From Ophioderma brevispina (Eukaryota; Echinodermata; Ophiuroidea; Amphilepidida; Ophiodermatidae): DNA of 64,000 nucleotides. Each line of letters opens with the position of its first letter. The first letter of the stretch is position 1. Location of the stretch: NCBI GenBank assembly GCA_023653785.1, contig JAMKCH010010214.1:1-64000 (forward strand). The letters are read 5' to 3'. Position numbers and translations under genes: made by a program. A model generated the notes under the pieces. That model saw nothing but the letters and a program-made list of their open reading frames with translations, did no database searches and was not told where the DNA came from. Below, piece by piece: positions 34,195 through 45,649 of the stretch.

Positions 34195-35290
34195 TGGCAT
34201 GAACCGTTCGGGACGGGGGACTATAAAATGGGCCCGTCAGTGTGTCCGTATGTCCGTATGTCGGTGAGAAAAATGTTAACCTGAATGTCGTGATAAAAAT
34301 TTAACCTGAAGTCGTGATTAAAAATGTAACCCTATGTGCTGGACTTTGAAAACGTATATCGGACACACAAACTTCCTTCGCTAAATGTAAGTCCATCATG
34401 GCGTGCATCGTTTTTGCAATTGAAAATGGTGATACATGCGGCGTTAGGTATGCAAACGGTCTAATTAAATATGCGAATAACTGTATCGCTAAAACGGTAC
34501 ATCGAAAACACACAAAATATAATTTCATTCGACTACATGATTCGTCCATCATGGCATGCATTTCTTTTGCCATTGAAAAGAGTATGCGATTATATGCGGT
34601 AGGTATGCCAAATGAGCCCTTCAATATGCGTCATTGTGTCTCTTGCACCGTACAGCGGGACTAGGCACAATTCCTTCGCTTACATGAGGACTCCTATGCT
34701 ATGGGCGGGTGTGAGGTGTTGGGGGGGGGGGTTGGGGGTTGGGGCGGGGGGTGGGGGGTTGGGGTGTTGGAGAGGGAGTGGGGTTTGTTGGGGAGGGGGG
34801 TTGGGGTGTGGTGTTGCAGGGTGTTGGGGAGGTGGTTGGGTATGGCGGGGGTGTTGGGGAGGGAGGTGTTGGGTAGGGTGGGAGTGGGGGGGAGGGGGGG
34901 GGGGGGGGGAGGAGGAAGAAGGAAGGGGGTGAGGGACCGGGTTGTGGGAAAGGCGGAGCCGGGGAGAGAGGGGATGGGAGGAGGAGGGGGGGGTGGGGAG
35001 CGGGTGTTAAAGAGGGTCTAGGGGGGGGGGTGGGCAGGGGGTGTTGGGGAGGAGGCGGTGTGGGGTGGTGGGGATTGAGGGTGGGGTTGTTGGGCGAGGA
35101 GGGTGGGGTGTTGGGGAGTGTGGGGTGTTGGGAGGGTGATGGGGTTTGCGGGGGTTTTGGGGGGGGGTGGAGTGTTGCGGGTATTGTGGAAGGGGGTAGG
35201 GTAGGTAGGGTGTTGGAAGTTGCATTTATTGCATGTTAGTCATCGCAACATTCGGCGGGGACATATTACGCATACGTAAAACGAGTTAGC
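34195..35290 (+). mobile_element. Repeat element with G-rich minisatellite core, copy 1
   Basis: Its left part has GGGACGGGGGACTATAAAAT, GTCCGTATGTCGGTGAG and repeated AAAATGTTAACC blocks. The right part after the core has TTGCATTTATTGCATGTTAG and CATTCGGCGGGGACATA. The same order occurs twice within 58960-61255. Non-coding; class unknown. Confidence 0.7.
34697..35222 (+). repeat. G-rich minisatellite (GGGGTGTTGGGGA-like units)
   Basis: Nearly all G and T with a few A. Units of roughly 12-25 bp are built from GGTGTTGGGGAGG. Long glycine/valine/tryptophan-rich or proline-rich frames on either strand are by-products. Many G-runs of four or more make G-quadruplex folding plausible. Confidence 0.9.
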
Positions 35291-35710
35291 CTTGTTGTTT
35301 TCTATTGTTTTACTCACTTCGTAGAATTCTTCACCGCCGCTTCATAATCGCTGTTGATTGTAAACTTGTATTACTAGTGCTAGTGGCACTATGCAGAGTT
35401 GAGTATCGCCATGCAGTTAATTCCCGGAGTTAATTTCACATTGAGTCCTAGTTTTTACTCTGTTGGATAAATTTTACTCCTTTACATAATCTTTGAAGTT
35501 AGGGAGCATCCAGAATCCCAATCCTTTGGCAATTTATTGTCTTCAGTTTTCCTTGGGTGTGAAGCCAAGCAACCCCTGCGACTTTTTTCCAAGTCTGCTC
35601 CTTCTCTTTTAGTTTAAGATAGCTTAAAGTAATCTATATTATGGCCCACTTTGTCCAGAGATCCCTCTGTTTCTCAAGGTTCTTGTGTTGTATGTGCAGC
35701 TACTTATAGC

Positions 35711-36622
35711 CGAAAGAAATCTTAGCACATTTTTTTGAAGAGCGCCCAAATTTTTCAAAAATTTGCATTTTTGCACAGCTAGTTGATAATTGTCTAGAAA
35801 ATACACATGCGAACGAGAATGCTCAAAAATGCGTTATTTACATTAAAATGAGCGATTTTTGTAATTGAATTGGGATCCTAGATTGTCTTAACGACAGGCT
35901 GAAAATGCTAGTTTCGTCCGTCCATGATGAAATGTTGCCACCTCAAGATTTTTTAAAATTGTTCAATTTTGTTTTCAACTTTCTGGTCTTTAGTCACTTA
36001 AATTTATGTGGCCAAATTTATCTAGTACCTTTCCAAATTTTGCAATTATTTATTTTTCTGTTCTATTTGCGAGATATTTTGGATATTTTTAAATTATGTT
36101 ATTGTTTGTCTGTTTCCTTACTCGCCATTTTTAATTATTTGTTGAAATCATGTACATACTTATACGTATATTTCTGTTTAATTGTATAATTTTAAAATGT
36201 AAAATTAAAATGTATGTTTTTATTCTGTAGTATTTTAAGGCCACGGACATGTGGAAGAACAATATTGAATATTGAACATGTTTTAACCGTGTTGAAATAA
36301 AGCTCTTATATTATATTATATTATATTAAAATGACCTCTAACTTGACTTGCTTAAACCAATAAAACAATTAACAGATGAGCGTAGATACATACATGGCGC
36401 TATTTCCCGGCTATTTCATATTGGAAGGCCGTTTCCAGCAGCCGTTGAATTATTATCGGGATCCCGATATTAATTATTCTAGTTACAAAATTCCTTCGTT
36501 TGCGACACATAGACCATTCACAGGTATAGATTACTAGCCAGTTACCAATGCAACCCTGTAAAAATCTCATTTTTTTTGAAAAATTGGGGCGCTCTTCCAA
36601 AAAATGTGCTAATATTGCTTTA
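35711..36622. mobile_element. TIR element of about 0.9 kb (TTAGCACATTTTTT ends)
   Basis: The left arm CTTAGCACATTTTTTTGAAG then AGCGCCC (35721-35747) is repeated inverted at 36580-36613. Arms are about 50 bp. Near 36290-36330 is a TTGAAATAAAGCTCTTATAT tract with repeated TATAT, like a LINE 3' end nested inside. A truncated relative is at 2925-3155. Confidence 0.65.
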
Positions 36623-36629
36623 ATCTTGT

Positions 36630-37000
36630 TATTTGTCCACTCCTGTGTCTCTCATCCTTGCAGCGTCCTTGTGGTTTTAACTTCATGATATCATTCCGAG
36701 TTTTTGCCCTAGATTCACATCTGGACCATTGTGCAACCACAATGACGATGACTGCTCCCATTTGGGTCTTGGGTGGTACGGCCTCTCATTCTCTTGTCTT
36801 AAATTGCATGTCTGCCAACCAGTCTGATTTTATTGTTTTACTGCTCTGTATTGTTTTTAAACATGTTTTTACTTGTTAAAATGTATATACTTGTCCTATA
36901 CCTTGCCTGGTGGTCCGAATAGACCCCATATGCCTTGGTATGTGACTTCTTATATTATTATATATTTTGATATGTGAATAAAGATGATTTAATAATAATA
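36630..37000 (+). repeat. Probable LINE 3' end with (AATAAT) tail
   Basis: It ends GTGAATAAAGATGATTTAAT followed by AATAATAA at 36975-37000, as in many CR1/L2-like tails. No reverse transcriptase remains. Confidence 0.45.
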
Positions 37001-37109
37001 ACACTTGAGGGGTTTATGATAGGCATTCGTCAGGATAATCACAGGCGACTGTATGGGTCAGTGCAGGCAGCCGAGGGGATTCAACAGAATCTCCACAGCA
37101 GACAAATGT

Positions 37110-37420
37110 TACACGGGGGGGGGGGGGGGGGGGGGGGGCACAGGGGGCACTGACATTTCGCGTCTCTCCAGCAGTTGCCAAGACCCCCAGTTGAAGCATT
37201 GAAGCATAATTCCGTTCTTAAGGTCCCCTTTTCAGGAAATATTTGCCTCAGAAGCTGAATTTTAGCCAAATTTCAGCCCCCAAGCGTGCAAATGTATCAA
37301 AATGTCAGTTCCCAAGCCCCTACTTTCTGAGACAAACTCAGTTCACAAGCCCCTAAGTTCTAAAATTGGGCCGCACATCCTTACCTGAAAAAAGTTGAGC
37401 CCCCCCCCCCCCGGTTATTA
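37110..37420. mobile_element. Element bounded by G24 and C14 runs
   Basis: G24 (37115-37138) lies at the left and C14 (about 37401-37414) at the right, as inverted homopolymers. The interior has CCAAGCCCCTA-like repeats and no frame. Similar G-run ends occur in the elements at 13155, 13867 and 53605. Confidence 0.5.
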
Positions 37421-37439
37421 CACCCAAATTCAAGCTTTA

Positions 37440-38345
37440 CCATTCACAGGTATCACGAATTTACACCAAAGCCGTGAATTTTGAAGTTCGCGGCGCACTT
37501 ACAGGAAATCTCAGAACATGCATACGCACTTCACATGCGTCATTTTCGAATTTCCATCCTCCACATAGCTCAATTATAGCTAGAAACCGGAAGTAACAAC
37601 AACGTAAATGGAACACATGGGAACAGTCATGATGTTGGTTGGATTCGCAGCGAAGCGAAGTGTATGTTGAATGGCAGTGGTAAGGTGTATTTTTAACTAA
37701 AAATGAGATTCTTGTAGTCAGAGTGCTTTATAAGTAGTTGATCAAGACAACTTTAACGAAGTAAGTATTTGATTATGGTAGAAACAAAGGCTGAATTCAT
37801 GGCTGACTGAACGGTTGGGATTTGTGTGGTTACGCCTGCCCCTAGTTTACAATACGCCAATCTGAATTGGCAATCCGTCATGTTGTAGTACAGACAGGTG
37901 TTTACACAAATCCGGCCAGCGTGATTATTGTCAAAATTATATGTGGCAAGAGAACGGAGAACTTTGGGCGGTACTTACACCGGACGGATGTCCTGTTTAG
38001 CTTCTGTGTGTATCTATTTTCATAGCTGGCCTGCCCAACTCAATGCATGATTTTCGTCAATTTATCGCAGCCCGCAGGAGGCAGGCGAAGTTGGAAACTG
38101 GCTGGTTGTTTTTCTTAAATTACTATAATCACCATCCTATTTTCGAAACAAATGGCACGCAGCAAGCCTCTGTTGAAATTGCGTATGGCATTCCCGTTGT
38201 CAAGAGTTCGTCAGACACTTCGGGTTTACGAGCGACGTAGCCAGGAATTTTGTTTTTCGAATTATGACGAAGACTCATCGAGTTGGGCGAAATTCACCTC
38301 AAAATTAACGGAGTGCACAATTTTCCCGTTTTAATTGTACATCCC
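37440..38345 (+). promoter_or_regulatory. CpG-containing island, possible promoter/first exon
   Basis: Unlike its surroundings this stretch keeps CpG dinucleotides and holds an ETS-type site CCGGAAGT (37587-37594). About 90 bp later comes a donor-like GGCAGTG|GTAAGG (37681). It could be the untranslated first exon of the plus-strand gene whose coding exon is at 51052, about 13 kb away. This is a guess from position. Confidence 0.25.
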
Positions 38346-39221
38346 TGATTTTACGCAATACGTCATTAGTATTAGCGGTGGAATCCCCGGGCCCGTCACA
38401 CGAACTCAAAAGGATAGATTAACGGTAAATACTCTAGTAGGTACGTATTCTACATCATTTTGTTGAAGAGTCTGCTTAAAGAGACACTGGCACACTGGGG
38501 GCAGGCCTAAGATAGCGTCGTTTTGCCGTTCCTATAGGTTTAGCACGAATCACGAAAACTGACAAATATTCTAAAGTCGATCGAAAATTGTTTAATATCA
38601 ATATTTTTCACTCAAATTGTTGGGTTGAAGAATCAAAATCCAGTGTAAGTATTTTTTTGTTTGTATGAATAACGTTACAAACGGGACCCATTTTGAACGA
38701 GCTGCTGCCTCATGTTCAATCGCAAAGTCATCGCTATTTATAGATGAGGACGGGGCTGACGGACCAAGTACAGGTAGCATATGTACGGGCCTACTAGGCA
38801 CCAAAGTGTGGAATGATTCGTGACTTGAATGTAGCAACTCCTAATGTCGGTCTTTAAAAAAGATTTGATGATAGTTTTGCAATACAATTATGCACGCCAA
38901 CTAAAGCAAGGCAATTTAGACGGCCGCGCGCGGCTCCGTAGGGGAATTCCCACGGCCACTCACTGATTCTTATTATAAAGCGCGCACAGTGATTTCAACT
39001 TTCGGTCACTGTCAGGCTCGTCCAAGGACTCGTTCGGCAGTTTGGACGCTATGATGAAGCTTGGCCGCCACCCGCCTGCTTGGCCACATTGAAAATGAGT
39101 GCGCCTAAGATTTTTCAAAATTGATATTTTGCATGGTTGTAAAGCTTTATATACACAAAAGCCCTCACCCGAAAGATTAAGACCAAATGAGCTTCCTTAT
39201 GGGTTAACCGAACGATTTTAT

Positions 39222-39249
39222 AATTTAACGTCGCCGGCGACGTTAAATT
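39222..39249. promoter_or_regulatory. 28-bp perfect palindrome
   Basis: AATTTAACGTCGCC is followed directly by its exact complement. The function is unknown; it could be a dimeric protein site, a cruciform, or the remnant of a foldback element. Confidence 0.5.
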
Positions 39250-39951
39250 CAGAAGATGACGAAACAATGGTTTTTTTAACAAAGAAACGCACTCGTATGA
39301 TGTTTTGTCACGCTATGTACACTATTTGACCGGTCTATAAACCTTGTGGTTTTAATATTAGTGAGTAAGAGGTTCAAAAAATATCAGTGTAATATGTTTG
39401 TTGATGGAAAAACTTAAAAGTTGGCCTACAAATTACTGGTGTTCTTATCCCATATCAATTTCCCTACTGTTTTGGGGTTATGTTATTTTATGTGTAAATA
39501 TATCTCTGTTTCCAATAGACAAGACTATCATTTGAGAGCAATGAGGAAGAAAAGAAATTTCAAAAATTTGTGAAAAAGTGCCAGTGCCGCTTTTTTCTTT
39601 CCAAATAAACGTGTTATTTAATTTGACCCAATTCGGATGCTCTTGTTCCACGAGCACGGTGATTCATTATTTTTTTGTTTCATGAATATTGTTTGTAGCC
39701 CAACTGTCCAACAGTCCAATATACAGGTGGTCCAATTAAAACAGCAGGGGGGGGACAGTGGGGTATGCCGCACTCTAACGTTTTCTTCATGTTACGGAGA
39801 TTTAAAATTACAAACAGTTTAAAGCCTGGAATTAGCCATTTTTTTTTAAACAGGGGTTGTTGATTTAACATTTGTTTTAAATTGAAAGTTTTCTGCAGCC
39901 TCTCTCAATCAAAAATGAATGGTGGTGATACTAGAAAGATTTCAGTAAAAG

Positions 39952-40262
39952 TGTAAAACTTTTTCATCTTGATAGAATGGCCTTACCCCAAAACCCCATG
40001 TAAAGTTTTGTGCTGATCTTTCAACCATTTTAAGTGAGAGCTAAAAAATGATTTGTATTTCCCCATGAGTATTTTTTGGTTTTGTGTAAAATTAAGATTG
40101 GTTACTCGACCAAAATGGGGGGCATATTTTGCTCATAACATCAAACCTAACATCCTTTATCCCTAAGATTTCACCGGGGTAAATTAGAACCTAGCAGCAA
40201 ACTGACAGCTTTTTCTTCTGATACCAAAATATTGACCACTTCTGCCTCAATTCTGGATTTTA
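39952..40262 (+). mobile_element. Diverged Z element copy
   Basis: Aligns with 16615-16890: CATCTTGATAGAATGGCCTT, a GTAAAGTTT block, TTACTCGACCAAAATGGGG and TTCTGATACCAAAATATTGA. The TTAA termini are not recognisable. Confidence 0.7.
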
Positions 40263-40559
40263 ATCTGTATCCGAGCTATTGAGCGGACCCACGGATGCGA
40301 CAATCAGCGTAAGCGCTCGGGGACTCCAGTGTATTATGTTCATCCATGTGTATAGGTGTGCGTTCGAGACCTGTGAGATTCAGCATCTTGTAATTTCCTG
40401 GACAAGAAAGAAATTAACCGCTTAGTTTGTCTTGATGATTTACCCCTGCGATATTTGGGAAGCTCGATCCCGGCTGCTGATTGGTTATCTCGATGTATGT
40501 TGCTGATAAGGAAAGCGCTGATCCTGATCAGCTGCATCCTTGAAATGACTTGCTAAATG

Positions 40560-40665
40560 GTTATGGTAGGTTGGGCTAAAGTGATCAGCGACCATTGTGA
40601 AAGCGCTTAGAGGCCAATAGCATAAGGCAGCATATAAATCTCCGCTATTATTATTATTAGCTATT
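40560..40665 (+). repeat. LINE/SINE 3' tail with (ATT)n
   Basis: AAAGCGCTTAGAGGCCAATA then ATATAAATCTCCGCTATTAT and ATT repeats. From memory, this tail type is widespread in marine invertebrate genomes. Confidence 0.5.
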
Positions 40666-40775
40666 ATTATAGTAAATACCAAAAATACGCTCTCCTCATG
40701 GTTCAATTGGACTTAGGCAAATTGATCGGGGACCAGTTCATATTTTCTAATTACCCCAGTGAAAATTGGCGAGGG

Positions 40776-41240
40776 GGGGATGGAGTGGCCCTAGCGGTTA
40801 GGGTTGCTTGCCTCTGGAGCCAATTTACCATAAAAATTTCCGGGGTTCGAATCCCGGTGGGTCGTGGCACTTGCTGGGGATTTATTCGGGTAAATACCAA
40901 TTGGATTTGATCTGTATACCAGCTATTGATTAAATACAAGAATTTTAATCAGCTTCCTCCATGGTTCACTGGAAATTGGGCAAATGCTCATGAAAGCATC
41001 CCGTCCTTCGGAGGGGATGTAAGCCGTCGGTCCCGTGTAAAGAGAGTCACAACTGCTACATGTACATCGCAGCAGGCGACATAAGAGTAGGTGTGTAAAC
41101 CCCTGACTGTTCCAATTCCGCCCCAGCCTCAAATAGAGGGCCAGTTAGGAGCGTGTCCGTATCATGGATACCACGCCCCGGATAATAAGCAAGCAAAACT
41201 AGGCTGAACAAATCCTGACACCACCACAAAGCCATTACCA
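40776..41240 (+). mobile_element. tRNA-derived SINE, plus copy
   Basis: The head has box A TGGCCCTAGCGG (40787-40798) and a perfect box B GGTTCGAATCC (40844-40854). CACTTGCTGGGGATTTATTC follows. The body includes CGTCCTTCGGAGGGGATGTA and CCGTCGGTCCCGTGTAAAGA. The head does not fold as a full tRNA. The same head and CACTTGCTGGG link occur at 41640-41490 on the minus strand. Confidence 0.8.
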
Positions 41241-41489
41241 ATGACTTGTGGATACGAGCAAACAAACACAACAGTGTGAAATTTTAGGCACACGAAATGT
41301 TTCTTTTGATTTTATGGGGAACAAAAATGTAATTTATTAGGGACAATTAGTACATGTATATTGTTGAACTACTTCCAAATTGTGTGTTGTACATACATAG
41401 GATTAGTAGCACTACTTAAATGTTAACTTCTGCTATTCATTAGCTATTGATGTCAATATGAAAGAAAAATGTTTTAAAATATTTTAAAG

Positions 41490-41640
41490 GTCAGGTGCAA
41501 TCGCTAATAGCCTGGTCCCAGGACCCAAGGTTTCCCCGAATAAATCCCAGCAAGTGACCCCACGGGGAATTCGAACCTAGGTTTTGTAAATTTGCGCCAC
41601 AGGCCAGCACCCTACCCGCTATGCCATTGCTTCCATTGTA
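41490..41640 (-). mobile_element. tRNA-derived SINE head, minus copy
   Basis: The reverse complement has TGGCATAGCGGGTAGGG (box A region), GGTTCGAATTCC (box B) and CACTTGCTGGGATTTATTCG, matching 40776-40890. Only the 5' part is clear. Confidence 0.75.
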
Positions 41641-42079
41641 AAATAAGCAGAACAAACAATTTGACACCAGTTTCAACAAAATTGCGAGCACTGCCATCGG
41701 TAAAGTGTACCCCCAGGCATGAAAGGGGAAAAATTCATGGGTTGTACGTTTTAACTACAGGTCAGAACCTGTTTTAATCCTGACTATGAGACAAAATAAT
41801 TAGTGTACATTTAAACACAATTTGACTTGATTTCAATTTACCTGTACTAATTTACCCCCACACGTTCCCAGAGGTTTGGACCCAAAAATTAGGATTTCAC
41901 ACCCTTCAAACTTCTAGGAAAAACATCTTCCAACCTTCTTCCACCAAACTTCTAGAATGGGAAGAATGGGATTCTGATTTAGAACTCACTATTAGCAAAA
42001 ATGTACATCAGTGAGGCAAGATGCCAGATTTGCTTTTAAAATGTGCAAACCTGCAAGCTAACTAGGCAGAAGGAAAATG

Positions 42080-43400
42080 TAAATTTAAATAAAACTACAG
42101 ATCAATTTCTCAAACAATAAAAAAATAATAAATTGATTGATGTAACCATGCAAATCCGAGGTGCAATTAGAAGCAATTGAGTTGCCTTCTAGTGCTCCTT
42201 GGATGTCAGGAACTATTTTTTTCTTGAGGCAATGCCATCTATTGCACCTCAGCTGCTTTCCCCTCAGAACACCCATTCCCGTCTATTGTCCATCGGCCGC
42301 TTTCCCCTGAGGGGATCGCCAAAAACCAATTGCGCTTTCTATTGCATTTGAGACATGTAGTTTCACATAACGGAGAGTTTCGGTATCCCACTGTGCACTA
42401 CCTTCCCAAAGTCCTGCGGGGTTTTCTGTCGACGTTGACTGTACGTTGGACCTTCTGAATTTGGCAGATGTGTCAAGGTCAAATTTGCAAACCCGGAAGT
42501 AGCTCTAGCGTACATTCCGGTCATTGCTTTCTATTGCACTTGTGACGTCTTCCCTGCAGGAGACCTATTGCTGCCTATTGCCGGTGAGACTAAAAAGCAT
42601 TTTTCCACTGCAGGGAAAACGTCTCACCAGCAGTGGAAGGCAATTGCTTGGTATTGCATGTGGGACTTCAGGAGAAACTTTTGTATTGCCTTCTATTGCA
42701 CTTCGGACATCCTATAGCTGACTACCCCGTGACGTGTTAGAGTTAAATCAGTAATTAACCCTAACCCGTCCGAGAATCAATGAGATGCAACAATCCGTTG
42801 GTACCGGTCGATAATTGCTTCTCATTGCATCTCGGACTTAAACAACTATTTTCTGTCACGAAAATGACTCTCATTGCATCTCATTGTACCTCGGACCGTT
42901 TTCCCACAGGAGATGAATGATTCTCATTGCATCTCGGAGCATTTGCCCGCAGGAGGTGAATGATTCTCATTGCATCTCGGACCGTTTGCCCGCAGGAGGT
43001 GAATGATTCTCATTGCATCTCGGCCACTAACGACTTTACGCCACTTTTAAACCCTAACCCGTCCTGAAGCATTGAGAGTTAATTACCCATCAAAACCGGT
43101 CGCCAATTGATTCTCATTGCTTCTCAGACTTTGCGTACGCGAAAATGACTCTCATTGCACCTCGGACCGTTTCCCCGCAGGAGGTGAATGATTCTCATTG
43201 CATCTCGGACCGTTTCCCCGCAGGAGATGAATGATTCTCATTGCGGCACTTACTCCGGTGCCGGGAAAACGTCCGAGATGCAATGAGATGCAAAATTTGT
43301 TCCTCATTGATCCTCGTACGTCAAAAATTTTAAAAAAAATATTCTCATTGCATCTCGGACGATGTTCGGCAAAACCCCCTGTGACGTGTTAGGGTTAAAA
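42080..43400 (+). repeat. Complex short-motif satellite (CTCATTGCATCTCGGAC)
   Basis: The motif CTCATTGCATCTCGGAC and variants occur about ten times between 42820 and 43365, often inside a 43-bp unit with CCCGCAGGAGGTGAAT. Inverted copies (GTCCGAGATGCAATGAGATG) sit at about 42766 and 43271. A looser TCTATTGCACTT family fills 42230-42710. GTGACGTGTTAG...GTTAA bounds the core at about 42731 and 43382. No coding frame. Confidence 0.8.
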
Positions 43401-43409
43401 AAAAATCAA

Positions 43410-44630
43410 GTAATTTCAATCGTAATTTAAATCACCAATTTAAATCAACATGATTTAAATCAAACAACCCTGCAAAAAACTCTCTGAAGTTGCAACCTCA
43501 AATGGAAAGTACCTTCCTATAATATAGAAACACTTCCAAATTTGCTTCATGGACGTTGCATTTGTGTATGTCATAGACGTTACATATTTGAATTTTCAAC
43601 ATTCGCTCATTTGAAATTGATAACCCAGAGTAACATGCTTATTGCATTGGTTATCAGTTTGTTTTTTGGTGTCAGAGAATATATTTTTGAAGGTTAAATG
43701 ATGTTTGAATGATTATATTATTTAAAATATGCATTTTATGTCAAACTTGGGTACGAGGGTGCTTTTCTCATTTTTTTTCACACATGCTTTTAAAGAAACC
43801 TACTCTCTCATAGACAATCGCATATGTGACATGCTCAATAAATTTGAGCGTTTATCTTTATTAGTTTGCCCGTAACACTCATTTCAATATTGCGTGGATG
43901 TGCCTATTCAAAACCACAGGGGTCAATGCACTTTTCCCCTGTATAATTCAATGGGAGTATTTCCCAGAAATAAAAGGTTGGCTTACTCACAAACTAATGG
44001 TGATAGAATGGTCAATTTTCTTGAGCAGGTAAAACTTATGAATGTCTTCACACTCATACCCTTTAAAAGTAACATATAAGAAATGGTGTGAAGCGTCCTT
44101 GTGGCCAATTCTGACCTAAAATGGTAATTTTTAAGAATTCTAATTATCAAAAGGTCATGAAAACTTCAGGAGTAGATTCTCAGAAAACACTGAAAATTCA
44201 ATACTTGAATGTAGATTAAATTTTTAGGTTCAAGGGGACATTGCCATGGAATTGCCCATATATTGTCCATGGATCTTATCATTAATTCAAATTTTGAAGA
44301 GCCATCCAGATCCATGGGACAAATTCTTTTGTATTCTCAATATGTATGTAAAATAGTTTTAGGTTAATCTACATTATCCCATTCTCCTTTAATTAGTTTA
44401 ACTTTAAAATCAACTTTATTCTCAACATTCATCCGGTCCACATTACCCCTCCACACTGCCAATCTTCAAAGTCACAACTTGGAGAGACTCAGATAGTCAT
44501 TAGAGGGAAGTCAAAATGGCAAAGGATGTGGCCCTGGTTTAAATTGTATATGTTTTTACATTTATACTGTTATATATTTATGAAATGATGATGAATAAAA
44601 CGAGAGAAAAGTGACTTTTAAGCACTATTT
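43410..44630. other. Non-coding DNA, nothing recognised
   Basis: AT-rich sequence without supported exons. Confidence 0.4.
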
Positions 44631-44639
44631 TCTGACTTG

Positions 44640-44905
44640 GAATCGGCTCCCGGCGAATTGGGCGGATATTGGGCGCTGTTTATGATGACGTCACTGTGGT
44701 TTCTCATTCTCACCCCAGGGCAATGCCATTAGACGATTGCCTCAAATTATTTATTCTGCCAGCCAATGCCATCTGCCAATATGGTTGCTGTGTGTCCACT
44801 GCATTATGGGGCAGTTGTTATGTCCTTAGCTGTCGAAGCTCTGGTAATATTCCCAACCGCGGAAGCTCCAAATTGAGTGTGATGAATGAACGTGAAAATT
44901 GATAA
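44640..44905 (+). promoter_or_regulatory. Promoter-like island with a full CRE
   Basis: Contains a full palindromic cAMP-response element TGACGTCA (44686-44693), TTGGGCGG/TTGGGCGC E2F-like motifs just upstream, and CpG-containing sequence. A 78-codon frame starts at 44669. It lies 6 kb upstream of the plus-strand coding exon and could be its promoter. No experimental-type evidence is visible. Confidence 0.3.
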
Positions 44906-44984
44906 CGGGAATCGGCAGACTGTCACAGTCAGAGGAGTGTATTTTTACCAGGCACTCTAAAATAAGAACAAATAAATGAAATAA

Positions 44985-45055
44985 GGATTCGGTGAGATAT
45001 GAACCAGCAACCATCGTATGTGTAGTCTCAATCGATTACACCATGCTAAGTGAAA
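44985..45055 (-). mobile_element. tRNA-like SINE head or tRNA pseudogene
   Basis: The reverse complement reads TTAGCATGGTGTAATCGATT (box A region) followed by GGTTGCTGGTTCATATCTCA (box B GGTTCATATCTC). The acceptor stem does not pair. Confidence 0.5.
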
Positions 45056-45285
45056 AAAATATAAATTTATAAAATAAGTGTAAAATTATGTTGGAAAGAA
45101 AGAAAGAAAGAAAATATAATTTGTGATAATAGTATGAGGGGTTGATCACTTAATTCACTTTCAGTGATTTTCTTTACCAGAATGCAATAGAATTCATTAA
45201 AAAAATCAGGTAGACATGCATCTTAAAGGCCAAAATCTGTCAGTTACGAGGAAGATGAGTTATAAATCACTGATGGTAGCTTTAA

Positions 45286-45640
45286 AGGTGCAACAAGAGA
45301 TTTCACTATCACTAGTATCAGGTGTTCCTTAAAAATTGCAACCCCTGATTTTCGGACTGATGTAAAGCTTTCCATCAAAATATGCCCATCTGAAAGGATT
45401 AAGCTGAGAATTATTTCTACAAAAATTGTAAAATTTCTAATTTCCTATTAGAGCAAATAGTAAATTCAGCCTATATTTTATACTGAAATATTAGCAAATC
45501 AAAATCACCTTTTGATTTCACTTTAAAGACATTTTGCAACCAACTACTAAGGTATATAGAAAATCTTTGTGTCTAATCAATAATCACTACGTATGACTTT
45601 AACTGGGGCCAAAATTCTAGAAATGGTGTCTCAAAATGTC
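45286..45640 (+). mobile_element. AGGTGCAA MITE, third copy
   Basis: Starts beside TTAA (45282-45285) with AGGTGCAACAAGAGATTTCA and follows 17417-17765 through GTAAAGCTTTCCATCAAAAT and CTAATTTCCTATTAGAGCAA. The right terminus is not preserved. Confidence 0.7.
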
Positions 45641-45649
45641 TATCTTTTT

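Noticed and set aside
34612..35225. Gly/Val/Trp-rich and Pro-rich frames on both strands
   Set aside because: By-products of the G-rich minisatellite; the same holds at 59962-60590 and 60732-61205.
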